Shown here piece after piece: positions 1 through 9,700 of a DNA stretch of 64,000 bases. Position 1 is the stretch's first letter. Each line of letters opens with the position of its first letter. The position numbers and the translations under genes were made by a program. The notes below the pieces were generated by a model that saw nothing but the letters and a program-made list of their open reading frames with translations, had not been told where the DNA came from and searched no databases. The DNA is from Segatella buccae ATCC 33574 (GTDB lineage: Bacteria > Bacteroidota > Bacteroidia > Bacteroidales > Bacteroidaceae), in the NCBI RefSeq assembly GCF_000184945.1, contig NZ_GL586311.1, forward strand, positions 23,663-87,662, in the 5' to 3' direction.

Positions 1-103
1 CACGGACAAAAGGCTCAGGGAGACGGAAAAGGAAAAGCCTGCCAAATATTCCGAAAGGACACGTGGCAGGCAGGGAAGAGAAAAGGGATTTTTTATATAC
101 GAA

Positions 104-2416
104 TCATTCATAGACCTCATCAATACCGAATTCATCTACATCGGCATCATCCTTATGACAAGGATTATAATCTTCCGGCAGGTCGAATTTCGCGTCGGGG
201 TCATACCCCAATGTTGGATCGGCATATACCTTTTTCATATATATAGCCCAGATGGGAAGAGCCATTGTAGCACCTTGCCCCCAAGTCATAGAATCAAAGT
301 GGATGTCCCGATCTTCGCCACCCACCCAGCAGCCTGAAACCAACTGAGGGGTAAAGCCCATAAACCAAGCATCGGAATTGCGGTTGGTGGTACCCGTCTT
401 TGCTCCAATATCCCCGGTAAGATTATAACGATAGCGCAGGCGACCGGCCGTGCCACTCTCCACCACCCCACGCAAGAGGACAATCATACGGTTGGCACTC
501 TCTGCACTTATCACCTCACTCATACGCGGTTGGAAATTGGCCACGACATTGCCCTCATTGTCTTCGATGCGCGTAACAAACATGGCGCCACACCGAATGC
601 CATGATTCGCAAATGCCGTATAGGCACTCACCATCTCACCGACCGACACCTCACAAGGACCCAAGCAAAGTGCCATGGAAGGATAAATGTCGGGGTTGTT
701 AATGCCATAGTCATGAAGCATGGACACAAACTGGCGCGGGTTGAGTTTGCTCATCAGATAAGCCGAAATCCAGTTGTTAGACTGGGCCAATCCCCACTTG
801 AGCGTAACCATAGCCCCATAGTGCGACCGGCTGGCATTGCGCGGTATCCACCATTTGCCTGCCACCCGATAGGAACGCTGCACATTGGGGGCCACGTCAC
901 AGGGAGTGAATCCATTTTCCATAGCCAGCGAGTAGAGGAAAGGTTTTATGGTGGATCCCACCTGACGACGCCCAAGCATGACCATATCATACATGAAATG
1001 ATTGTAGTCGAGTCCGCCCACATAAGCTTTGACAGCTCCTGTCTTAGGGTCCATACTCATAAATCCGGCTCTAAGAAACGACTTAATATATCGTATGCTG
1101 TCCATGGGCGACATGGTAGTGTCCATATCACCATGATAGGTGAACACAGTCATTTCGGTAGGTGTATGGAAAGCACGGCGTATCTCCTCATCGGAGGCTC
1201 CGGCAGCCTTCATGTTACGATAGCGCTCACTCTGAAGCATCGCCCGATTGAGAATCTGCCTAATCTGTGCTTGCGTAAGTGCTGTTGTGTAAGGCGCATT
1301 AGGTTTGCGACTGTTCTCTTTATTGAAAGCCGGCTGCAAATACTTGGCCACATGCTGATAGACAGCCTCCTCGGCATATTGCTGCATACGCGAGTTGATT
1401 GTCGTATAGACTTTCAAGCCATCGGTGTAGACATTGTAAGGCGTACCATCCTTTTTAAAGTTCTTGTTGCACCACCCATAGAGCGGATCAGATACCCAAG
1501 CAATGGAGTCGAAGACAAACTGATTTTGATTCCACGAAGGATAATCTCCCCTTTCCGGCTTTTTGGCCATCATGTATTGACGCAGATACTCACGAAAATA
1601 GACAGCCATACCATCCTTATGGTCAGTACGATGGAAATTGAGCACCAACGGCTCATCTTTAAATTTGTTATACTCCGCTTTTGAAAGATAACCCGCTTTC
1701 ATCATCTGCCCAAGCACCACATTGCGACGCTCCTTACACCGGTCGGAATAACGCACCGGATTAAAGAGCGAAGGATTCTTGCACAACCCGACAAGCGTGG
1801 CCGACTCGTTTAGCGAGAGGTCTTTGGGTTCCTTATTAAAATAGGTGTTAGCCGCAGTCTTGATGCCTACGGCATTGTGAAGAAAATCAAAATAGTTGAG
1901 ATAGAGCGCAATGATCTCCTCCTTCGTGTAATTGCGCTCAAGTTTGATGGCAATGACCCACTCTATCGGTTTTTGGAATAATCGTTCGACCGTAGACCGA
2001 GCCGTTTTTGAATAAAGCTGCTTAGCCAACTGCTGGGTGATGGTAGATCCGCCACCGGCATTTTCCTGTCCCAACAAACCACGCTTGATGATAGCACGCC
2101 CGAGTGCCCAGAAATCAATGCCCGAATGCTCGTAGAAGCGTTCGTCCTCTGTTGCCACAAGCGCATGCACAAGATCAGGCGAAATTTTGGAATAGGAGAC
2201 CACGATACGGTTTTCTTTGTTCAGATTCCAAGTGCCCATCACTTTCCCGTCAGCCGAATAGACTTGCGTGGCATACCGGTTGATGGGATTCTGCAAGTCT
2301 TCTATGTCGGGCATATATCCTATCCAACCAAACCAAATGGCAACAAAAGCCAGAGAGGCAGCTCCAACGACAACCGCAAAAACGGCCCACAGAAAATGTA
2401 TAAAAGCTTTTCTCAT
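104..2416 (-). CDS. mrcA: Class A penicillin-binding protein 1A (bifunctional transglycosylase/transpeptidase)
   Basis: Builds peptidoglycan in the periplasm by polymerising lipid II and cross-linking stem peptides. The 770-residue protein has one N-terminal membrane anchor (about residues 5-32). A glycosyltransferase 51 domain follows, with ATEDERFYEHSGID (catalytic Glu near residue 90) and GGGSTITQQLAKQL. The transpeptidase domain shows all three motifs: STIK (Ser near 488), SNN (near 546) and KTGTT (near 673). A longer reading from 2443 would begin with TTG, so I use the ATG at 2416. The C-terminus is acidic. Length and motif order are normal for the family. The gene stands alone, divergent from pyrB. 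Confidence 0.95.
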   Translation of the reverse strand: MRKAFIHFLWAVFAVVVGAASLAFVAIWFGWIGYMPDIEDLQNPINRYATQVYSADGKVMGTWNLNKENRIVVSYSKISPDLVHALVATEDERFYEHSGIDFWALGRAIIKRGLLGQENAGGGSTITQQLAKQLYSKTARSTVERLFQKPIEWVIAIKLERNYTKEEIIALYLNYFDFLHNAVGIKTAANTYFNKEPKDLSLNESATLVGLCKNPSLFNPVRYSDRCKERRNVVLGQMMKAGYLSKAEYNKFKDEPLVLNFHRTDHKDGMAVYFREYLRQYMMAKKPERGDYPSWNQNQFVFDSIAWVSDPLYGWCNKNFKKDGTPYNVYTDGLKVYTTINSRMQQYAEEAVYQHVAKYLQPAFNKENSRKPNAPYTTALTQAQIRQILNRAMLQSERYRNMKAAGASDEEIRRAFHTPTEMTVFTYHGDMDTTMSPMDSIRYIKSFLRAGFMSMDPKTGAVKAYVGGLDYNHFMYDMVMLGRRQVGSTIKPFLYSLAMENGFTPCDVAPNVQRSYRVAGKWWIPRNASRSHYGAMVTLKWGLAQSNNWISAYLMSKLNPRQFVSMLHDYGINNPDIYPSMALCLGPCEVSVGEMVSAYTAFANHGIRCGAMFVTRIEDNEGNVVANFQPRMSEVISAESANRMIVLLRGVVESGTAGRLRYRYNLTGDIGAKTGTTNRNSDAWFMGFTPQLVSGCWVGGEDRDIHFDSMTWGQGATMALPIWAIYMKKVYADPTLGYDPDAKFDLPEDYNPCHKDDADVDEFGIDEVYE

Positions 2417-2716
2417 TATATTCTTAATTAGGCGTGTTCTCAAAGGAATAGCACACCTTTATTATTATCTACCATGCGGAAATCCCATTTGTCGCCTTTT
2501 GCCTTTATGCAGCCTCACTCACTTTGTTTGCCGCACACGCCCATCCACAATCCAGCCCAAGCAGAAACCATGTATAAGCCAAATACAACAAAGAGGATTT
2601 TACGATGCCCGCTTTATTAGAATGCAAAAATACAAACTTTTCCCCATTTATCAACGCTAAACCGAAAATAATGCGTAACTTTGGAGGCGAATTCGAAACA
2701 ATCAATCAAAATATAA

Positions 2717-3664
2717 ATGGAAAAACATGATTTTGTGACGATTGCCGACCTTTCGAAAGAACAGATCATGTATCTCATCGAAATGGCGCAAGAGTTCGAG
2801 AAGCATCCCAACCGGGAATTGCTGAAAGGAAAGGTTGTCGCAACCCTCTTCTTTGAGCCTTCCACCCGCACCCAACTTAGTTTTCAAACGGCAGCCAACC
2901 GCCTTGGAGCCCGCGTCATAGGTTTTTCCGATGCCAAAACCTCCAGCACGACTAAAGGCGAGACACTCAAAGACACCATTCTTATGGTGAGCAACTATGC
3001 TGATACGATTGTCATGCGCCACCACATCGAAGGAGCTGCCCAATATGCATGTGAAATCGCTCCCGTACCCATCATCAATGCCGGCGACGGTGCTCACATG
3101 CACCCTTCGCAATGCCTGCTCGACCTCTACTCCATCTACAAGACCCAAGGAACGCTTGACAACCTCAACATCTATCTTGTGGGCGACTTGAAATACGGAC
3201 GAACTGTTCACTCGCTCATCACGGCCATGCGCCACTTTAATCCTACATTCCATTTTGTTGCCCCTCAAGAACTTGCCATGCCTCAAGAGTATAAACTCTA
3301 CTGCAAGGATCACAACATCAAGTTTCAAGAATATACCGCATTCAATGACAAGGTGATCGCCGATGCCGACATCCTCTATATGACGCGTGTACAGAAAGAA
3401 CGTTTCAGCGACCTTATGGAATATGAGCGTGTGAAAAACGTGTATATACTCAAGAATGACATGCTGGCCGGCGCAAAAGAGAATCTGCGTATTCTCCATC
3501 CCCTACCGCGGGTAAACGAAATTGCCTACGATGTGGATGACAATCCCCATGCTTACTACATACAACAAGCACAAAATGGACTTTACGCCCGCGAGGCCAT
3601 CTTCTCCTATTGCCTGGGCATCACACTTGATGATGTAAGAAAGGATCAAACAATTATCAAATAG
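2717..3664 (+). CDS. pyrB: Aspartate carbamoyltransferase catalytic subunit
   Basis: Condenses carbamoyl phosphate with aspartate, the committed step of pyrimidine synthesis, in the cytoplasm. The 315-residue length is typical. The carbamoyl-phosphate loop [12 protein letters not shown] is at residues 45-56 and the conserved HPLPR motif lies near residue 260. A Bacteroidota -7 box, TAACTTTG, sits at 2676-2683, 34 bases before the ATG, with no clear -33 box. The stop codon lies just before pyrI, so the catalytic and regulatory chains are co-transcribed. Confidence 0.97.
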   Translation: MEKHDFVTIADLSKEQIMYLIEMAQEFEKHPNRELLKGKVVATLFFEPSTRTQLSFQTAANRLGARVIGFSDAKTSSTTKGETLKDTILMVSNYADTIVMRHHIEGAAQYACEIAPVPIINAGDGAHMHPSQCLLDLYSIYKTQGTLDNLNIYLVGDLKYGRTVHSLITAMRHFNPTFHFVAPQELAMPQEYKLYCKDHNIKFQEYTAFNDKVIADADILYMTRVQKERFSDLMEYERVKNVYILKNDMLAGAKENLRILHPLPRVNEIAYDVDDNPHAYYIQQAQNGLYAREAIFSYCLGITLDDVRKDQTIIK

Positions 3665-3675
3665 TGCATACAGCC

Positions 3676-4131
3676 ATGACCAAGAAAGAAATGTTAGTGG
3701 CCGCCATTGAGAACGGCACCGTAATCGATCATATTCCCGCAGAGAAATGCTATGAAGTGGCCAATCTGCTCGGTTTGCAGCACCTGACCACTCCTGTCAC
3801 CATCGGCTACAACTATCCATCGAAGAAACTCGGGCGCAAAGGTATCATCAAAGTCTCTGACAAGCTGTTCACTGACGAAGAAATCAACCGTCTGTCGGTG
3901 GTGGCCCCAAAAATCGTACTGAGTGTGATACGTGATTTTGAGGTAGTGGAGAAGAAGACGGTGGAAACTCCTGACGAACTGTGCGGCATTGTTAAATGCA
4001 ACAATCCCAAATGCATTACCAACAACGAACCCATGAAGACTGTTTTCAATGTAGTGGATAAAGTTCATGGCATTCTCAAATGCCGTTACTGCGACAAGGA
4101 GCAAGACATCAACAAAGTAGCACTCTGCTAA
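3676..4131 (+). CDS. pyrI: Aspartate carbamoyltransferase regulatory subunit
   Basis: Allosteric chain that binds nucleotides and assembles with PyrB. The 151-residue protein has the N-terminal effector region ([12 protein letters not shown]) and a C-terminal zinc domain with four cysteines, CNNPKC and CRYC, which contact the catalytic subunit. An in-frame GTG at 3664 overlaps the pyrB stop and would add four residues. I prefer the ATG at 3676 because MTKKEML matches the usual start of this family in related genomes. Confidence 0.95.
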   Translation: MTKKEMLVAAIENGTVIDHIPAEKCYEVANLLGLQHLTTPVTIGYNYPSKKLGRKGIIKVSDKLFTDEEINRLSVVAPKIVLSVIRDFEVVEKKTVETPDELCGIVKCNNPKCITNNEPMKTVFNVVDKVHGILKCRYCDKEQDINKVALC

Positions 4132-4239
4132 AGGATGTGCGAGGCTCCCCCCAGCCCTCATACGTGTAAAAGCATAAATGCGAACCTCGCATGGCATTCC
4201 ATCTGAAACAAAATAATCATTTCAAAAAATAACAGCAAA

Positions 4240-5520
4240 ATGGACAGAGATCAAGAGATTTTCGACCTTATCGAGAAAGAACATCAGCGCCAGCTGAAAG
4301 GTATGGAACTGATAGCCTCCGAGAATTTTGTCAGCGAAGAGGTCATGCAAGCCATGGGTTCCTACCTGACAAACAAGTATGCCGAAGGACTGCCCGGCAA
4401 ACGCTATTACGGTGGTTGCGGTGTGGTAGACCAAGTGGAAGACCTGGCCCGCCAACGTGTGAAACAGCTTTTCGGTGCAGAGTTTGCCAATGTACAGCCC
4501 CACTCCGGCGCACAGGCCAATGCGGCTGTGTTGTTGGCCGTGCTCAAACCCGGAGACACATTCATGGGGCTCAATCTTGACCACGGCGGACACCTCTCAC
4601 ATGGGAGTCGTGTCAACACTTCCGGCATACTCTACAAGCCCGTAGGCTATAATCTCAACAAAGAGACCGGTCGCGTGGACTACGATGAGATGGAGCGCTT
4701 GGCTCTCGAATACAAACCAAAGCTCATCATCGGCGGCGGTTCTGCCTATAGCCGTGAATGGGACTATGCCCGTATGCGTAAGATAGCCGATGCTGTAGGA
4801 GCCTTGCTGATGATTGACATGGCTCATCCTGCCGGACTTATCGCCGCCGGACTTCTCGAAAATCCCGTGAAATATGCCCACATCGTCACCTCCACCACCC
4901 ACAAGACCCTCCGTGGCCCACGCGGCGGCATTATTCTCATGGGAAAAGACTTCCCCAATCCGTGGGGAGAAACTACCAAAAAAGGTGAAGTGAAGATGAT
5001 GAGCCAGTTGCTCAACTCAGCCGTCTTCCCCGGTACGCAAGGCGGTCCGCTCGAGCATGTCATCGCAGCCAAGGCCGTAGGCTTCAGAGAGAATCTCCTG
5101 CCTTCATGGAAAGACTACGCTCTACAAGTGAAGAAAAATGCCGCTGTGCTGGCCGACGAACTGGTGAAGCGCGGGTTCGGCATCGTGAGTGGTGGTACGG
5201 ACAACCACTCCATGCTCGTAGACCTGCGTTCCAAATATCCCGACTTGACCGGTAAAGTAGCCGAGAATGCACTTGTTGCCGCCGACATCACGGCAAACAA
5301 AAACATGGTACCATTTGACACCCGATCGGCATTTCTCACCTCCGGCATACGTTTGGGATCGGCAGCCATGACTACCCGTGGCGCAAAAGAAGACATGATG
5401 TGTCTCATTGCAGAACTCATCGAAGAAGTGCTCAATGCCCCGGAGAACGAACAAGTCATAACCCGTGTACGTGAGAAAGTCAACGACACAATGAAGGATT
5501 ATCCTTTGTTTGCCTATTAA
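4240..5520 (+). CDS. glyA: Serine hydroxymethyltransferase
   Basis: PLP enzyme that converts serine and tetrahydrofolate into glycine and 5,10-methylene-THF, the main source of one-carbon units. The 426 residues match the family. The Schiff-base lysine is K222 in [13 protein letters not shown], and the N-terminal IASENFVS motif is intact. About 108 bases separate it from pyrI. A strong intrinsic terminator follows at 5586-5628, so the transcript ends here. Confidence 0.97.
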   Translation: MDRDQEIFDLIEKEHQRQLKGMELIASENFVSEEVMQAMGSYLTNKYAEGLPGKRYYGGCGVVDQVEDLARQRVKQLFGAEFANVQPHSGAQANAAVLLAVLKPGDTFMGLNLDHGGHLSHGSRVNTSGILYKPVGYNLNKETGRVDYDEMERLALEYKPKLIIGGGSAYSREWDYARMRKIADAVGALLMIDMAHPAGLIAAGLLENPVKYAHIVTSTTHKTLRGPRGGIILMGKDFPNPWGETTKKGEVKMMSQLLNSAVFPGTQGGPLEHVIAAKAVGFRENLLPSWKDYALQVKKNAAVLADELVKRGFGIVSGGTDNHSMLVDLRSKYPDLTGKVAENALVAADITANKNMVPFDTRSAFLTSGIRLGSAAMTTRGAKEDMMCLIAELIEEVLNAPENEQVITRVREKVNDTMKDYPLFAY

Positions 5521-5585
5521 CCACTTCTCCCAAAAGGAAAGTTCCGCTTTCCACAGGTTAACAATCAAGAATCAATTCAAGTTCA

Positions 5586-5628
5586 CAATCATACAAGCAC
5601 AACAGGCGTGTTTGTATGATTGTTTTTT
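5586..5628 (+). terminator. Intrinsic terminator of glyA
   Basis: A 15-bp stem (5586-5600 with 5608-5622, one G-U pair) has a 7-nt loop and is followed directly by six T residues. It separates glyA from the thiamin operon. Confidence 0.9.
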
Positions 5629-5726
5629 ATTTCATTTTCTTTTATCGGTTTAGGAAGAACAACAAAAAGAGCTAATCTTACCGGCAAGATATCTATCCAC
5701 AGCAAACATATATTGTCAATCTATTA

Positions 5727-5758
5727 TTTGCACAATCCACTGATTATCCTTAACTTTG
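5727..5758 (+). promoter_or_regulatory. Promoter of the thiamin salvage operon
   Basis: A Bacteroidota primary-sigma promoter: TTTG at 5727-5730, 20 bp, then TAACTTTG at 5751-5758. Transcription would start near 5763, about 20 bases before the TPP aptamer, so the riboswitch lies within the leader. Confidence 0.85.
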
Positions 5759-5781
5759 CATCGGCTTTCAAAATGGAAGCT

Positions 5782-5862
5782 AAGGGGGTGCTTCGTCATG
5801 TGGCGAGGCTGAGATCATACCCATTGAACTTGATACGGATAATGCCGGCGCAAGGACTAAGG
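5782..5862 (+). promoter_or_regulatory. TPP riboswitch (THI element)
   Basis: The conserved TPP aptamer core is present: GGGGTGC at about 5784-5791, the GGCTGAGATCATACCC segment at 5807-5822, then CTTGATACGGATAATGCC at 5829-5845 and GCGCAAGGA at 5847-5855. These are the pyrimidine-sensing and pyrophosphate-sensing helices. It lies 42 bases before the receptor ATG with no strong terminator between, so control of translation initiation is likely. The three genes behind it are all thiamin-related. Confidence 0.95.
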
Positions 5863-5904
5863 TAATCCCTTTTTTAATGGTACTATTAAAATTAAAGTAT
5901 TTCA

Positions 5905-8301
5905 ATGAAAAAATTGAATTGCTTGATAGGATTGGCTATCACAGTAACTCCAATTCTCGCCCAACATCCGGCAGACACACTCAAGCTGGTTGAACTTCAG
6001 GATGTTGTGGTAAAAGGCATACAAGCACAGAAAAAGGCACCCTATGCCGTAGCGAATATCAAACAACAAGAACTACAAAACTTCTCTAAAACCGGACAGG
6101 AACTCCCATTTCTTTTCTCGCAGACACCGGGAGTATTGGCTTGGGGAGAGAATGGACTCGGCACCGGTACGGCCCACCTGCGCATTCGTGGGGCTGCAGG
6201 ATCACGTATCAATGTAACGTTTGATGGAGTGCCCCTCAACTCTCCGGAAGACCAGACGGTATTCTGGGCCAACATGAACTCCTACGCTTCCCTTTTGCGC
6301 AGTGCACAGATACAGCGTGGCATCGGCACTTCCACCAATGGCGACGGGGCTTTCGGTGGAACCGTGTCACTGGTCTCCGCCACTTCTTCGCACACCCCGA
6401 GTCTGGAACTCACCGGTTCATACGGTTCATACGACACCTATCATACGGGAGCTTCTTTCTCCACCGGCCTCCTATGGAACCACCTCATCTTTGACGGAGC
6501 CTATCATGAGACTGCCACCAATGGCTATCTGCACGGCACCGCCGGCCGTTCAGGCTCTTATTATGGGGGATTGACTTGGTTGGGCAGCAACTTCCAGATA
6601 CGCTACAAGAATATCGGCAATTTCGAGAAGACTGGACAGGCGTGGAACGGTGTGACCGCCGGTGACGACAATCTTTCGCTCATGGACGGAACATACGGAA
6701 CAAAAAGCGGCATCAAAACCTACAAAGACATGTACGAACATGGTTTGGGCAGATACAACACCCTCTATGAGACGCTGGTCTACACCGCCGATGGCAAAGC
6801 GTTTGCCAAAGATGACAATGGCCATTATATCACCGAGCGCTATAAGATGCGCGATGGCAGCTATTGGAACAAGACCACCGACAACTTCTATCAAAACCAC
6901 AATATCCTCTCGGCCGTATGGCAGCCGGCCGCCCACTGGAGCCACAACCTTGCACTGCACTATACCTATGGTTTCGGATATTACTCGGAATTCAGGAAGA
7001 ACAATAAACTAAAGAAGTTCGGCCTTTCCAATTTCACAACTTCCGATGGAAAAACGATCCAAAAGACCGATTTCGTGCGCAAGAAAGGATTGACTCAGCA
7101 CACATACGGCATCATCTACAACCTCAACTATAAGGACGAGGCTTGGGATGTCATCGGTGGCGTCAACTGTCAGCAGTTCCGCGGCGGGCATTTCGGTTAT
7201 CTCACTTATATCGCCAATGAGGAGATGGACAACTTCTATCGTAAGGGCGGCAACGACTACAAATACTACGATTCCGATGCCACCAAATTCGATTACAGCG
7301 GATTCCTGAAAGCCGACTATCACTTTGCCGGTGCATGGGATGTCTTTGCCGACCTGCAATACCGCTATGTACACTACAAGACCAATGGCCTCAACGACAA
7401 ATTCCTCCACAATGCCGACGGCACCTACCGCAACCAGCAACTCAACATCAGCGAACGTTACAACTTCGTGAACCCGAAAGCCGGTATCAGCTTCACTGAC
7501 AATGGGCATAAGGCATACGCTTCCATTGCTTACAGCAACCGCGAACCGGAACGCAACAATTTCACCAACAATGGCAATTACCCAGCCCCCACGCCGGAAA
7601 GAATGATGGACATTGAATTGGGCTATCAGTATGAAGGGAACAACTGGCATACAGGCGTAAACCTCTATTACATGAATTATACCAACCAGTTCGTGCAGAC
7701 TGGGGCAAAAAGCGATATCGGTGAATATCTGACAACCAACATCAAGAATTCCTATCGCATGGGGGCTGAACTTACAGCCGGATGGAGCCCGCTCTCATGG
7801 CTTGCCCTTGAAGGCAATGCGGCCTTGAGCAGAAACAAAATCAAAGACTTTGACGAAGTGGCAGAAGACTGGGATGCCACAAACCATGTCCGCAACATCC
7901 ATTACGACAATTCAACACTCGCTTTCTCGCCTTCGGCCATTCTCAATGGTTTCCTCAACCTGCACTATCGGGGGCTGCAAGCCGTCTGGCACACAAACTA
8001 TGTGAGCCGGCAGTATCTTGACAACACTGCTTGCAGAGACCGTTCACTGCCCGGCTACTCCCAGACCAATGTCAACTTCAGCTACACCCTCAACGTGGCC
8101 AAGAAGTTTATAGGGCTCAAAGAAGTGGTGCTCGGAGCCAACCTTTATAATATCTTCGACCGTCACTATGCCTCCAATGGCTGGGTTTATTCTGCCATCA
8201 GCGAAAGCAGCGGGCACCCTGCCGACAACCGCTACTATCAGATAGGTTTCGTGCCACAGGCAGGTTTCACTGTCATGGGCCACGTCACATTGAGATTCTG
8301 A
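5905..8301 (+). CDS. TonB-dependent outer membrane receptor, probable thiamin receptor
   Basis: Predicted to import thiamin or its phosphates across the outer membrane, powered by TonB. The 798-residue protein has a signal peptide (cleavage near residue 19), a plug domain (about 35-155, with the conserved LRIRGAAGSRINVTFDGVPL stretch) and a 22-strand-type barrel ending in the terminal Phe of MGHVTLRF. There is no N-terminal carboxypeptidase-like domain, so it is not a SusC protein. Substrate is inferred from the TPP riboswitch just upstream and from co-transcription with a PnuT permease and thiamin pyrophosphokinase; this trio (omr1-pnuT-tnr3) is known from comparative genomics of Bacteroidota. 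Confidence 0.9.
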   Translation: MKKLNCLIGLAITVTPILAQHPADTLKLVELQDVVVKGIQAQKKAPYAVANIKQQELQNFSKTGQELPFLFSQTPGVLAWGENGLGTGTAHLRIRGAAGSRINVTFDGVPLNSPEDQTVFWANMNSYASLLRSAQIQRGIGTSTNGDGAFGGTVSLVSATSSHTPSLELTGSYGSYDTYHTGASFSTGLLWNHLIFDGAYHETATNGYLHGTAGRSGSYYGGLTWLGSNFQIRYKNIGNFEKTGQAWNGVTAGDDNLSLMDGTYGTKSGIKTYKDMYEHGLGRYNTLYETLVYTADGKAFAKDDNGHYITERYKMRDGSYWNKTTDNFYQNHNILSAVWQPAAHWSHNLALHYTYGFGYYSEFRKNNKLKKFGLSNFTTSDGKTIQKTDFVRKKGLTQHTYGIIYNLNYKDEAWDVIGGVNCQQFRGGHFGYLTYIANEEMDNFYRKGGNDYKYYDSDATKFDYSGFLKADYHFAGAWDVFADLQYRYVHYKTNGLNDKFLHNADGTYRNQQLNISERYNFVNPKAGISFTDNGHKAYASIAYSNREPERNNFTNNGNYPAPTPERMMDIELGYQYEGNNWHTGVNLYYMNYTNQFVQTGAKSDIGEYLTTNIKNSYRMGAELTAGWSPLSWLALEGNAALSRNKIKDFDEVAEDWDATNHVRNIHYDNSTLAFSPSAILNGFLNLHYRGLQAVWHTNYVSRQYLDNTACRDRSLPGYSQTNVNFSYTLNVAKKFIGLKEVVLGANLYNIFDRHYASNGWVYSAISESSGHPADNRYYQIGFVPQAGFTVMGHVTLRF

Positions 8302-8306
8302 CACGC

Positions 8307-8912
8307 ATGAACGTATTTCTGTCCGCTCATTGGCTCGACCTGCTCGGCACCTTGATAGGCCTCGTGTATGTCTACCAAGAGTATAAAGCAAACGTGTGGT
8401 TATGGATCACGGGCATCATCATGCCCGTGGTCTATATGTTTGTTTACTGGGATGCAGGTCTCTATGCCGATTTCGGTATGCAGGTGTACTATGCATTGGC
8501 AGGCATCTACGGATTGGCCGTGTGGAAGTGGGGCAAAAAACACAACCAAACCACGCAGGAAATGCCCATCACTCATGTTAAAAGGTCTCTGCTCCTCCCC
8601 TCTCTCTTTCTCTTTTTGATCGCATGGGGAGTGCTCTATCTTATCCTGTCCAACCTGACCAATTCCACCGTGCCCGTACTCGACAGCTTTGGCAATGCCC
8701 TGAGTTTCATCGGACTGTGGTGGCTTGCCCGCAAATATCTCGAACAATGGTGGATATGGGTAGTGGTCGATGTGGAGTTGAGTGCCCTCTACGTTTACAA
8801 AGGCATCCCGTTCACGGCCGGTCTCTATGCCCTTTATGTGTTTATAGCCATTGCGGGCTTCTTCAAATGGAGAAAAATGATGCACCAACCGCAAAAGCCA
8901 ACTCGACCATAG
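8307..8912 (+). CDS. pnuT: PnuC-family permease, probable thiamin transporter PnuT
   Basis: Inner membrane facilitator of the PnuC fold, 201 residues and highly hydrophobic with about seven membrane segments. It begins 5 bases after the receptor stop. Members linked to thiamin kinase and TPP riboswitches (PnuT) carry thiamin, which is trapped inside by pyrophosphorylation, whereas classical PnuC carries nicotinamide riboside. The context here favours thiamin, but substrate cannot be read from sequence alone. Confidence 0.88.
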   Translation: MNVFLSAHWLDLLGTLIGLVYVYQEYKANVWLWITGIIMPVVYMFVYWDAGLYADFGMQVYYALAGIYGLAVWKWGKKHNQTTQEMPITHVKRSLLLPSLFLFLIAWGVLYLILSNLTNSTVPVLDSFGNALSFIGLWWLARKYLEQWWIWVVVDVELSALYVYKGIPFTAGLYALYVFIAIAGFFKWRKMMHQPQKPTRP

Positions 8913-8934
8913 ATAAATCTTCATACACACGCCC

Positions 8935-9603
8935 ATGCCCGACAACAGTAATTATTTCCCACTCATCAGCGAGCACTCACTGTTTGATGCCGCCATTCTT
9001 GCTAATGGCGATTATCCCACCCACGCCATTCCCCAAACCATTCTCCACCGCACGCACCCTCTTGTATGCTGCGACGGTGCCGGAAGCGAGGCCATCAGCC
9101 GCGGACTGATGCCTACAGCCATCATCGGCGATGGAGACTCATGTCCCAATGATGTGAAAAGTGCATACGCTCACCTGTTCCATCAGGTAGAAGAACAAGA
9201 CGACAACGACTTGACAAAAGCGACACGCTACACCTTGGAGAGGCTACTCTCCACAGCACACAAAGCGAAGATAGCCTACCTTGCCACGACCGGCAAGCGG
9301 GAAGACCACACACTGGGCAACATCGCACTCATGGTGCGCTATTACCGCCAATACCACATCATCCCCACTCTCATCACCGATTATGGGAATTTCACGATTG
9401 CGCAAGACACTTCCCTTTTCGAGACCCATCCACGGCAACAGATAAGCATTTTCAACCTTTCGTGTTCTTCACTCAGCGGTGAGGGATTGCGCTGGCCTCC
9501 CTATCCTTTCCAAGAATATTGGCAAGGCACCCTCAATGAGGCACTCGGTGACCAAGTCACCATCCATGCCAACGGACTTTACATGATATTCCGCAACTGG
9601 TAA
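8935..9603 (+). CDS. Thiamin pyrophosphokinase
   Basis: Transfers pyrophosphate from ATP to thiamin to make TPP, which also traps thiamin after uptake. The 222-residue protein has the family motifs IGDGDS (residues 64-69), QDDNDLTKA (88-96) and TGKREDHTLGN (119-129), which bind Mg-ATP and thiamin. It starts 22 bases after pnuT and is the last gene of the riboswitch operon. TPP, its product, is the ligand that switches the operon off. Confidence 0.93.
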   Translation: MPDNSNYFPLISEHSLFDAAILANGDYPTHAIPQTILHRTHPLVCCDGAGSEAISRGLMPTAIIGDGDSCPNDVKSAYAHLFHQVEEQDDNDLTKATRYTLERLLSTAHKAKIAYLATTGKREDHTLGNIALMVRYYRQYHIIPTLITDYGNFTIAQDTSLFETHPRQQISIFNLSCSSLSGEGLRWPPYPFQEYWQGTLNEALGDQVTIHANGLYMIFRNW

Positions 9604-9604
9604 A

Positions 9605-9641
9605 CGCCGATAGCTGGAACTCCCCTTCCAGTATCAGCGTT
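9605..9641. terminator. Possible terminator between the thiamin operon and dnaA
   Basis: An interrupted hairpin (CTGGAA 9614-9619 with TTCCAG 9626-9631, extended by GAT/ATC and CGC/GCG) lies between two convergent genes. The T-run is short, so termination is only suggested. Confidence 0.4.
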
Positions 9642-9700
9642 TGCCATACAGTCTTTTAAATAAAAACACCCTTAGAATTCCCAAGAGTATACAATACACC

